This document shows positions 1-5,911 of a DNA stretch of 6,223 bases, piece after piece. Location: positions 6,709 through 12,931 of the forward strand of contig JAESUT010000147.1 of assembly GCA_016762995.1 (NCBI GenBank), in the 5' to 3' direction. Each line of letters begins with the position of its first letter. Within the stretch, counting starts at the first letter, position 1. The notes under the pieces are model-generated. The model was not told the origin of the DNA and made no database searches. It worked only from the letters and a program-made list of their open reading frames with translations. Origin of the DNA: Gammaproteobacteria bacterium. GTDB taxonomy: Bacteria > Pseudomonadota > Gammaproteobacteria > Pseudomonadales > Pseudohongiellaceae. Position numbers and translations under genes: made by a program.

Positions 1-1
1 G

Positions 2-865
2 CTGCTCTCATCAGCGGAACCCTTCGACGAAGTTCCCCTGCCCAAGCCTATTGAAACGAATGGTCGAGAAGGCGTGATCATTCAAAACCTAACCGATACT
101 AGCTGGATAGTCTTGGATGCGACGCCGGGGCAGGTATGGCCGCTGGTACGAGACTACTGGACACAGTTGCAGGTGATTTTAGAGTACGAGGACCCAGGAG
201 CAGGCCTCATGGAAACCTCCTGGTTAGAGGTTGATAGTAATTTGGAGACCCGGCACAAATACCGCGTCACCATAGAGCCTGGTCTACATTCCGGTTATTC
301 AGAGATCTATGTGATTCATGTCGAGAGCCCGAGGAGTGAGCCGGCTCCGTTAGTAACAAGCTGGCCGGAGACGTCCGAGTCGGAAGATCGCGAGCGCCAG
401 ATCCTCGATAGTCTTTCACAATATTTAGCCGATAGAAACGATATGTATCAGGCCTCATCTGCCAGTCTTCTTGCGGGTAGCATCGAAGCAGAGAGAAAGG
501 CAAATATCGTCGACGACGGGCAGGGCCAGCAGGTATTGGAGCTTCGCCTCGATTACCGGCGCGCGTGGGTGTTGGTTCGTTCTGCATTAGACGAAGCAGG
601 GGTGACAATCCTAGAGAATGACCGTGATATGGCCTTTCTTAATGTACGCTTCTCTGGCATTAGCGACGACGATAAGCCTGGATTCATAGGTAGGCTGTTC
701 TCACGAAATAGTGGGGAAGGTGCGGCTGTAGAACAAGACTTCAGCGTTCGTCTCGTCGACGAGGACGGTGTCGTCACAGTAATTGCCGAGCCATTGGAAA
801 CCGCCGATGATCTGTCCGATCTTGCCGCTGAGTTACTGCTCGTCATTAACAATAATTTGACGTAA
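2..865 (+). CDS. bamC: Outer membrane protein assembly factor BamC, 3' part (5' truncated by window edge)
   Basis: BamC (NlpB) is a lipoprotein of the BAM complex, which folds beta-barrel proteins into the outer membrane; it contacts BamD. The frame is open from the left edge, giving 287 residues in view. The lipobox and much of the unstructured N-terminal segment are off-window, so a GTG at 74 is internal and not the start. Two helix-grip domains are visible. The first runs from about residue 25 to 110 and contains SWIVLDATPGQVWPLV and the strand segment HKYRVTIEPG. The second runs from about residue 175 to the end, with LDYRRAWVLVRSALDEAG followed by a strand ending in FLNVRFSG. A charged insert (DDDKPGFIGRLFSR) follows, resembling the longer pseudomonad-type BamC. 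In many gammaproteobacteria bamC follows dapA, which would lie upstream. The family call rests on remembered domain layout and motifs, not an alignment. Confidence 0.88.
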   Translation: MLSSAEPFDEVPLPKPIETNGREGVIIQNLTDTSWIVLDATPGQVWPLVRDYWTQLQVILEYEDPGAGLMETSWLEVDSNLETRHKYRVTIEPGLHSGYSEIYVIHVESPRSEPAPLVTSWPETSESEDRERQILDSLSQYLADRNDMYQASSASLLAGSIEAERKANIVDDGQGQQVLELRLDYRRAWVLVRSALDEAGVTILENDRDMAFLNVRFSGISDDDKPGFIGRLFSRNSGEGAAVEQDFSVRLVDEDGVVTVIAEPLETADDLSDLAAELLLVINNNLT

Positions 866-968
866 TTCGGCGATACAGACATTTGACTGCCTTGCAGCTT
901 TTGTCTTGTCGCAACTTTTGTTCTGCCCCAATGCAGCGCCATAGACTGTCCACTTCAATGCGAGAATC

Positions 969-2336
969 ATGAATTCCCCAGTAGTAATCGGCCTCATTAT
1001 TATCGTTGTCATACTGACAGGCATCCTTGTGTGGGTGCTGCGCCAGTCACAGCAGCTGAAGTTAGCGGAGCTGTCCTCACGCGAGAAGCTGTTAGCCAGA
1101 GAAGCTGAGTTAGGCAACGCCATACAGTCTCTGCATGACTCAGATCATCAAAACACCTCCCTTAGCACCGATCTGCAAGCACTGCGCGAGCACAAAGTTA
1201 AGCTCGAGACTAGTTTGGCGATGGAGAAAGAGCAGCACACAAAGGATCTCGCGTTTCGAGATGAGTCGAAAGAGCAGATGGGCGAAGCTTTCGAAAATAT
1301 CGCGAATAAAATATTCGAGGACAAGAGCAAGAAGTTAACCGACAACAACAAGGAAAGCCTCTCCGCTGTTTTAAATCCGCTAGCGGACAAGATTAGTCGG
1401 TTCGAGAAGCGTGTAGAGGAGACCTACGATAAGGAATCCAAAGAACGATTCTCGTTAGCGAAGGAAATAAAACAGCTGCACGAGATGAACACTCAGATTA
1501 GCGAGGACGCGGTTAATCTGACTAACGCGCTGAAGGGCGATAACAAGGCGCAGGGAAACTGGGGCGAATTGATTCTCGAGACCCTGCTGGAAAACTCTGG
1601 TCTAGTTAAAGGTAGAGAATACGAAGTACAGGTGAGTCTGCGCTCGGCAGAGGGCGGTAAGTTTCAACCCGACGTTGTCGTTCATCTGCCTGAGTCACGG
1701 GATATCATTATAGATTCCAAGGTGTCACTGAAGGCATGGGATGCTTACTGTTCAGCAGATGATGCAGATGAGAAGGCAGGATTTCTGAAGCAGCATGTGC
1801 AGTCTGTGCGCAGTCATGTTAAAGGGCTGTCGGGCAAGGACTATCAGAATCTTGCGGGTATAAGCACCCTAGACTATGTGTTTTTGTTCATGCCAATTGA
1901 TGCGGCCTACTCGGTTGCGATTCAAAACGATCCGGGTTTATCTCAATATGCGTTCGAGAAGAACATCGTCTTCGTTAGCCCGACAATGTTACTGACAACA
2001 TTGAAGCTAGCACAGAATCTTTGGCGTCTGGATCAGCAGAATCAGAATGCTGTAGAGATCGCCGAAAAGGCTGGGGCGCTGTATGACAAGTTCGTAAACT
2101 TTGTTACTGATCTTGAAGATATTGGTGCTCGAATTGATTCGAGCAAGAAGAGTTATGAGGCGGCGCACAAAAAACTTCGATCAGGCACAGGCAATCTAAT
2201 GCGGCGCGTAGAGGGTCTCAAAACCCTAGGTGCTAAAACCTCCAAGAAGCTCAAACACGAGGCGCTGACACAGGATACAGAAGAAGTACCAAACAAAGCA
2301 TTAGAGGACACGGCGGTGGAGGGGAAGAAAGAGTAA
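969..2336 (+). CDS. rmuC: DNA recombination protein RmuC
   Basis: RmuC limits recombination at inverted repeats in E. coli and carries a PD-(D/E)XK nuclease-like fold; its exact biochemistry is poorly known. The 455-residue product has one N-terminal membrane segment (about residues 4-24, IGLIIIVVILTGILVWVL). A long charged coiled coil follows to about residue 185, then the RmuC domain. Family hallmarks are QGNWGE (195-200), PDVVVHLP (234-241), IIIDSKVSLKAW (247-257, with D249 and K251), FMPIDAAYSVA (307-317), FVSPTMLLTTLK (335-346) and the tail GTGNLMRRVEGLKTLGAKTSK (starting near 406). D235, D249 and K251 fit the nuclease-like core, which I infer from the pattern. The start at 969 keeps the full membrane anchor; the ribosome site before it (GAGA) is weak and close. 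A 103-base gap separates it from bamC, with no convincing promoter or terminator. The C-terminal ~25 residues are a low-conservation acidic/lysine tail. Confidence 0.95.
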   Translation: MNSPVVIGLIIIVVILTGILVWVLRQSQQLKLAELSSREKLLAREAELGNAIQSLHDSDHQNTSLSTDLQALREHKVKLETSLAMEKEQHTKDLAFRDESKEQMGEAFENIANKIFEDKSKKLTDNNKESLSAVLNPLADKISRFEKRVEETYDKESKERFSLAKEIKQLHEMNTQISEDAVNLTNALKGDNKAQGNWGELILETLLENSGLVKGREYEVQVSLRSAEGGKFQPDVVVHLPESRDIIIDSKVSLKAWDAYCSADDADEKAGFLKQHVQSVRSHVKGLSGKDYQNLAGISTLDYVFLFMPIDAAYSVAIQNDPGLSQYAFEKNIVFVSPTMLLTTLKLAQNLWRLDQQNQNAVEIAEKAGALYDKFVNFVTDLEDIGARIDSSKKSYEAAHKKLRSGTGNLMRRVEGLKTLGAKTSKKLKHEALTQDTEEVPNKALEDTAVEGKKE

Positions 2337-2341
2337 ACGTA

Positions 2342-2479
2342 ATGCTCTGTAAGCCAGCCCAGAAATTCGTGAACGTCCAGACTAGTCAACTCAAACTCAA
2401 ACTCAAACTCAAACTCAAACTCAAACTCAAACTCAAACTCAAACTCAAACTCAAACTCAAACTCAAACTCAAACTCTAA
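2342..2479 (+). CDS. Possible small ORF encoding a (Leu-Lys)14 repeat peptide
   Basis: I do not recognise this as a known gene. An ATG five bases after the rmuC stop opens a 45-codon frame: MLCKPAQKFVNVQTSQ, then fourteen Leu-Lys pairs encoded as CTC-AAA, one more Leu, and TAA at 2477-2479. A weak purine stretch (AAGAAAGAG, ending at 2333) lies eight bases before the ATG, so re-initiation by ribosomes finishing rmuC is plausible. Alternating Leu-Lys sequences are known from model peptides to form amphipathic beta-strands that bind membranes; whether this one is made is unknown. Every change in hexamer copy number keeps the frame and the stop. It could instead be a leader peptide whose translation matters more than its product, or a chance reading of a simple repeat. 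Confidence 0.3.
   Translation: MLCKPAQKFVNVQTSQLKLKLKLKLKLKLKLKLKLKLKLKLKLKL
2388..2476 (+). repeat. Perfect hexanucleotide tandem repeat (CTCAAA), about 14.8 copies
   Basis: This is an uninterrupted period-6 array of 89 bases: fourteen full CTCAAA units from 2390 to 2473, flanked by a partial AA on the left and a partial CTC on the right. It lies wholly between the rmuC stop and the miaE start. A perfect array this long is unusual in bacteria and implies recent slippage, so copy number is likely to vary between strains. All three plus-strand frames stay open across it (Leu-Lys, Thr-Gln, Ser-Asn), but only the Leu-Lys frame has an ATG. The strand matching the transcript contains no G, so the RNA should be unstructured. 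Confidence 0.98.
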
Positions 2480-2514
2480 TTCCTATTTTAATTCCCATTC
2501 TGATTCCTATGCTC
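2479..2514 (+). repeat. Degenerate 12-base tandem repeat overlapping the miaE start codon
   Basis: Three adjacent 12-mers can be aligned: ATTCCTATTTTA, ATTCCCATTCTG and ATTCCTATGCTC. The first agrees with each of the others at about nine of twelve positions. The third copy contains the ATG of miaE (2509-2511). The unit is two hexamers long and begins three bases after the CTCAAA array, so the two arrays may share an origin or one may be an older, decayed array. It forms the pyrimidine-rich leader of miaE and contains no Shine-Dalgarno sequence. Confidence 0.6.
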
Positions 2515-3105
2515 ACAAAAATATCTAATTTCCTGCCTTGTGCCACACCGGATGCCTGGTTGCAAGAGGCGCTTATCCATCAAGATATATTGCTCATTGA
2601 TCACGCTAACTGCGAAAAGAAAGCGGCAGCCACAGCGATGAATCTCATGTATCGCCATACGAATAAGCCGGACTTGCTAAAGAAGATGTCGCAGTTAGCC
2701 CGAGAGGAGTTGCTGCACTTTGAGCAGGTCGTCGAAATAATGCGGCTTAGAGGTGTCGACTACGTACGGCTAAGTCCTTCGCGCTACGCCTCGGGTCTCC
2801 GTGAGTTGATAGCTAAGGAAGAAAAACAACAGCTTATCGATACTTTGATCGTAGGTGCCTTTATTGAGGCGCGCTCCTGCGAGAGATTCGCAAAATTGGC
2901 GCCATTTCTGGATAGCGAATTGCAGAAGTTCTACCGTAGCCTTCTTAAATCTGAGGCGCGACATTTCGAAGACTATCTAGCTTTAGCGAGGGAGTATTCC
3001 GATAAGGATATAGGGCCAAAATTGGAGCAGATTGCAGCTGAGGAAGGCCGTTTAATCTCTGAGCCGGATGCGGTATTTCGATTTCACAGCGGGCCACCTC
3101 GTTGA
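2509..3105 (+). CDS. miaE: tRNA-(ms2io6A)-hydroxylase MiaE
   Basis: MiaE is an oxygen-dependent di-iron enzyme that hydroxylates the isopentenyl group of ms2i6A at position 37 of tRNAs reading U-starting codons, giving ms2io6A. It acts after MiaA and MiaB, which are not in this window. The 198-residue product matches the family from NFLPCATPDAWLQEA near the N-terminus to the closing FRFHSGPP. A ferritin-like iron site can be read as E36, E67-x-x-H70, E120 and E149-x-x-H152. The strongest signatures are EARSCERFAKLAPFLD (from 120) and KSEARHFEDYLALA (from 147). The ligand assignment is inferred from the pattern. The ATG at 2509 is the only reasonable start: the frame upstream reads through the repeat to a stop at 2383 with no start codon, and a later Met (residue 44) would remove E36. 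There is no Shine-Dalgarno sequence; the leader is pyrimidine-rich. It is probably transcribed with rmuC. Confidence 0.95.
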   Translation: MLTKISNFLPCATPDAWLQEALIHQDILLIDHANCEKKAAATAMNLMYRHTNKPDLLKKMSQLAREELLHFEQVVEIMRLRGVDYVRLSPSRYASGLRELIAKEEKQQLIDTLIVGAFIEARSCERFAKLAPFLDSELQKFYRSLLKSEARHFEDYLALAREYSDKDIGPKLEQIAAEEGRLISEPDAVFRFHSGPPR

Positions 3106-3109
3106 GAGC

Positions 3110-3652
3110 CTAGTTTCGACAACTCTCTGGCCGGCTGAGCTTGCTTCCCAGTCTGTTTTCTAGGGTAAGAAGTTGTTGGCAAGGTATGTTGTTGTTACCG
3201 ACTAGATTAACGGAGGCGAGATTTGTCATGTTGAGTAGAGGGCTGATATCGGTAATCTCGTTGTTCATAAGGTTCAGCCCGCCTAGGAGTCGCAGGCTAT
3301 GCAAGGGAGATAAATCCCGGATGAAGTTATTGCCCAAGTCTAGAAAGCGCAATTGGCTAAGCTGCTCGATGGCGTCAACCGTCTCTACCTCTGAACTGCC
3401 ACAGGAAAGTACGCGCAACATCTCTGCATTCTGGGTATTTTGTTGCTGCATGGCGATGTTTACACAACCCTGAAGATCGGGGTCGACAAGCTCGCCATTA
3501 AAGAGTCGCCCTGTAGGGTCAAAAACGGCCTGGTTATTGACTGAAACAGTGTAGTTCTGTGAACAGGCAGAAATTGAAATCAGCAGAGCTGCCGCTACCA
3601 ATTTGCGTGTTTTGGACCTGATGTTTGCAATCTGATTGCGGCTGTTATTCAT
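3110..3652 (-). CDS. Leucine-rich-repeat lipoprotein
   Basis: This 180-residue protein has a basic N-terminus (RSKTRK), a hydrophobic stretch (LVAAALLISISA) and a lipobox-like ISAC with the candidate acylated cysteine at residue 30. It is therefore likely lipid-anchored in the envelope. From about residue 98 it carries two to three 22-residue leucine-rich repeats of the SDS22/internalin-like type: LRFLDLGNNFIRDLSPL, then GLNLMNNEITDISPL, then LASVNLVGNNNI. Four cysteines outside the lipobox (63, 84, 158, 178) bracket the repeats and could form cap disulfides. Such repeats usually bind proteins, but the partner is unknown. Residue 31 after the cysteine is Ser, so the classical Asp inner-membrane retention signal is absent, which suggests outer-membrane sorting. 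No good ribosome site precedes the ATG, and no better start is available. It converges on miaE with four bases between stops and diverges from the FKBP gene. Confidence 0.8.
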   Translation of the reverse strand: MNNSRNQIANIRSKTRKLVAAALLISISACSQNYTVSVNNQAVFDPTGRLFNGELVDPDLQGCVNIAMQQQNTQNAEMLRVLSCGSSEVETVDAIEQLSQLRFLDLGNNFIRDLSPLHSLRLLGGLNLMNNEITDISPLLNMTNLASVNLVGNNNIPCQQLLTLENRLGSKLSRPESCRN

Positions 3653-3704
3653 GTTTAGCAGAGCTTTGGGAGTGCCAGTTCGGGAGTACCAAGAGGTGTG
3701 GGTG

Positions 3705-3732
3705 AGTATAGCTAATCTGCGATTCGTTTCAC
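3705..3732 (-). promoter_or_regulatory. Candidate sigma-70 promoter for the LRR lipoprotein gene
   Basis: On the minus strand, GTGAAA (complement of 3727-3732, 4 of 6 to TTGACA) is followed after 16 bases by TATACT (complement of 3705-3710, 5 of 6 to TATAAT). The predicted transcript would start about 45 bases before the ATG at 3652. This is pattern matching only. Confidence 0.35.
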
Positions 3733-3766
3733 CCAGGACAGACTGGTATTTACTGGATATCCCAGT
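3733..3766. promoter_or_regulatory. Possible operator: CCAG/CTGG elements at near-helical spacing
   Basis: CCAG at 3733, CTGG at 3743, CTGG at 3753 and CCAG at 3763 recur every ten bases. ACTGG at 3752-3756 and CCAGT at 3762-3766 form an inverted pair around ATATC, and ACTGG also occurs at 3742. The cluster lies next to the candidate -35 of the LRR gene, in the region divergent to the FKBP gene, where a shared regulator could bind. The elements are short and chance is possible. Confidence 0.2.
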
Positions 3767-3831
3767 TAGTATGCGAAAGTTTTGTCGCTGATGGGATTGA
3801 AACTCTTATCTTGGCAATTGTCCAATGAATC

Positions 3832-3837
3832 TAAGGA
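3832..3837 (+). promoter_or_regulatory. Shine-Dalgarno site TAAGGA that fixes the FKBP start
   Basis: TAAGGA lies seven bases before the ATG at 3845. It supports that start over the upstream in-frame TTG at 3782, which would place 21 extra residues ahead of the signal peptide. Confidence 0.75.
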
Positions 3838-3844
3838 ATTTAGC

Positions 3845-4546
3845 ATGAGCACAAGTACACGCAAGAGTCAGGCCCTGGCAACTGTTATCGCTGTCTTATT
3901 GAGCGCTCAATTATTTGCTCAACAGGATGCATCCCTAGAGAGTGAAGATTCGCAGATTGCTTACTCTATTGGGGTCAACATCGGGCAGAACCTTCATTCT
4001 CAAGGGATGTTGGAAGGCGTAGAGATCGATACCTTCATAGTCGGAATGCTCGATGCGATCAACGAAGATGTAAAAATGAGCGATGAGGACATGTTCGCCG
4101 CGATTCAATTATTTCAGCAGCGCATGGCTGAGCAGCAGCAAGCAGCGCTGGCCGCAAGCACGGCCGCTAGTACAGATTTTCTGGAAACTAATTCACAGAA
4201 AGAAGGTGTAGTGACACTCGATTCGGGTTTGCAATACATGATCCTAGAGTCGGGCCCTGAGGGGAGTGCTTCACCTTCAGCTTCAGATTCGGTTCTTGCG
4301 CACTACCACGGCACGCTAATTGATGGCACGGTCTTCGATAGCTCGGTTGATCGCGGCGAGCCTGCAACCTTCGGTTTATCACAGGTGATCAGTGGATGGA
4401 CTGAAGGCTTGCAGCTGATGTCAGTAGGGGACAAGTGGCGCCTATTTATACCAGCGGCTATGGCCTATGGTGAAGCTTCACCTACACCTTCTATCCCACC
4501 TAACTCTGCGTTGATCTTCGATGTAGAGATTTTGGAAATCCGCTAG
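3845..4546 (+). CDS. Exported FKBP-type peptidyl-prolyl cis-trans isomerase (FkpA/Mip-like)
   Basis: This enzyme isomerises Xaa-Pro bonds and probably acts as a periplasmic folding helper. From the ATG at 3845 the product is 233 residues. Residues 1-25 form a signal peptide (basic RK, core ALATVIAVLLSA, likely cleavage after QLFA). There is no lipobox cysteine. Residues about 35-105 are the helical FKBP N-terminal dimerisation domain (IAYSIGVNIGQNL, DAINEDVKMSDEDM), as in FkpA and Mip. Residues about 145-232 are the catalytic FKBP domain. Pocket residues matching human FKBP12 are all present: Y154, F164-D165, F176, V181-I182, W185, Y208 and F225, so it should be active. A glutamine/alanine-rich helix and a Ser-rich linker join the domains. 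It is divergent from the LRR gene and 36 bases ahead of apeB with no terminator between. I found no confident promoter. Which member of the FkpA/Mip group it is orthologous to cannot be settled here. Confidence 0.93.
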   Translation: MSTSTRKSQALATVIAVLLSAQLFAQQDASLESEDSQIAYSIGVNIGQNLHSQGMLEGVEIDTFIVGMLDAINEDVKMSDEDMFAAIQLFQQRMAEQQQAALAASTAASTDFLETNSQKEGVVTLDSGLQYMILESGPEGSASPSASDSVLAHYHGTLIDGTVFDSSVDRGEPATFGLSQVISGWTEGLQLMSVGDKWRLFIPAAMAYGEASPTPSIPPNSALIFDVEILEIR

Positions 4547-4582
4547 ATTAAGCTACTGGCAATAACTACATAGAGCATTATC

Positions 4583-5893
4583 TTGGCTAGCACTGAACCT
4601 CAAAAAGGATTGTTGCAGTTCCTGCAGCAATCCCCCACACCCTTCCACGCGGTTGCCAATATGGCGACACTGTTGGACGGTGCTGGATTTCAGCGCCTCG
4701 ATTCATCGAACAGCTGGAGTCTGGAAAAGAACGCACGCTACTATGTGACTCGCAATGATTCAGCCCTCATCGCATTCAAGACGGGTGTCGGCGATCTTCC
4801 TGATAGCGGTTTTAGAATTGCCGGTGCACACACCGACAGTCCCTGTTTAAAGATAAAGCCCCATGCAGATGTATCTAGAGACGGCTATGCTCAGCTAGGC
4901 GTCGAAGTTTACGGGGGTGCATTGCTTCACCCTTGGTTCGATAGAGACTTATCAATCGCTGGAAGAGTGAGTTACGAAAATGCCGACGGCGGCCTGACAT
5001 CGATTCTCGTAGACCTTAAAGATCCCGTGGCCTTTATTCCTAGTCTGGCGATTCATCTCGACCGTACGGCAAACGAAGGGCGCTTGATCAACAAGCAAAA
5101 AGAACTGCCTCCGATCTTGTTGCAGTTAGATGCCGATGAAAAATTTAACTTCGAAGATTATTTGCTCGAGTACTTACAGAAAGACATGGCTTGCATTGAT
5201 GCCAGTGCAATCCTTGCTCATGAATTACTGCTTTATGATACCCAGGCGCCAGCATTGGTTGGCCTGCGAAAACAATTTATCAGCAGCGCTCGCCTCGACA
5301 ATCTGTTGAGTTGTTTTGTTGCGCTTCATTCTCTAATCGAGAGCAAGGATGATACTGCCAGCGTCTTGGTTTGTACCGACCATGAGGAAGTGGGCTCGGT
5401 CTCAGCTTCCGGGGCGGAAGGGCCTTTCTTGAAATCTGTATTGCAGAGGATGCTTGAGTCAGAGAATAAAGCCGAAGGCAATAGCGCCGCTAATTTTGAT
5501 AGGGCGATACAGAAATCGGTTCTGCTCTCAGTCGATAACGCTCACGGTGTCCATCCGAATTTTGCTGACAAGCACGATGCTGCGCACTCGCCTAAGCTCA
5601 ACGGGGGGCCAGTTATTAAGATCAATGCGAATCAACGCTATGCCAGCAATAGCGAATCTATCGCCTTGCTAAAGTCGATCTGCAATCGTCTGAAAATAAG
5701 CCACCAATCGTTTGTTATGCGCTCCGATATGGCCTGCGGCAGCACCATCGGTCCTATCACGTCTGCATTGCTGGGCATCTCAACAGTTGATATAGGAATT
5801 GCGAGCTTTGCTATGCATTCCATTCGAGAGAGTGTTGGTGTGGCCGATGTCGAGTCTACAGGTACGTTAATTAAGGCGTTCTTTGAGCGTTAA
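4583..5893 (+). CDS. apeB: M18 family aminopeptidase
   Basis: M18 enzymes are di-zinc, mostly cytoplasmic aminopeptidases that remove N-terminal residues (acidic ones in the eukaryotic enzymes). The 436-residue length is normal for the bacterial family. It begins with the family pattern GLLQFLQQSPTPFHAVANM. Metal and catalytic positions can be read as H83 (AGAHTDSPCLK), D239 (SARLDN), E268-E269 (TDHEEVGS), D318 (SVDNAHGVHPNF) and H412 (FAMHSIRE). The SDMACGSTIG motif is at 381-390. The assignment follows the human aspartyl aminopeptidase pattern by memory. The start is TTG at 4583; an in-frame TAG at 4571 rules out anything much further upstream, and the N-terminal alignment fits TTG. The ribosome site is weak (TAGAG, seven bases upstream), so expression may depend on coupling to the FKBP gene. 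It has no signal peptide. It converges on mnmC with 18 bases between stops. Confidence 0.94.
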   Translation: MASTEPQKGLLQFLQQSPTPFHAVANMATLLDGAGFQRLDSSNSWSLEKNARYYVTRNDSALIAFKTGVGDLPDSGFRIAGAHTDSPCLKIKPHADVSRDGYAQLGVEVYGGALLHPWFDRDLSIAGRVSYENADGGLTSILVDLKDPVAFIPSLAIHLDRTANEGRLINKQKELPPILLQLDADEKFNFEDYLLEYLQKDMACIDASAILAHELLLYDTQAPALVGLRKQFISSARLDNLLSCFVALHSLIESKDDTASVLVCTDHEEVGSVSASGAEGPFLKSVLQRMLESENKAEGNSAANFDRAIQKSVLLSVDNAHGVHPNFADKHDAAHSPKLNGGPVIKINANQRYASNSESIALLKSICNRLKISHQSFVMRSDMACGSTIGPITSALLGISTVDIGIASFAMHSIRESVGVADVESTGTLIKAFFER

Positions 5894-5911
5894 TACTAGT
5901 CAGGGTGCCAG

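Noticed and set aside
887..902. Hairpin CTGC-CTT-GCAG followed by CTTTT after bamC, as a terminator
   Set aside because: A four-pair stem with a three-base loop and only four T residues is too weak to call.
267..942. Two overlapping minus-strand frames opposite bamC
   Set aside because: They lie antisense to a recognised gene, have low-complexity Ser/Arg-rich translations, and show no family motif.
942..947. TAGACT as a -10 element before rmuC
   Set aside because: No acceptable -35 lies 16-18 bases upstream.
2153..2389. Minus-strand 78-codon frame over the end of rmuC and into the repeat edge
   Set aside because: It is antisense to the conserved tail of RmuC, starts with TTG without a ribosome site, and shows no recognisable domain.
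2462..2489. Promoter within the repeat: CTCAAA as -35 and TATTTT as -10 for miaE
   Set aside because: Only 3 of 6 and 4 of 6 matches, and a periodic sequence always offers some hexamer at the right spacing.
3782..3844. Upstream TTG start for the FKBP gene, adding 21 residues
   Set aside because: The extension would bury the signal peptide, and the ATG at 3845 has a well-spaced TAAGGA.
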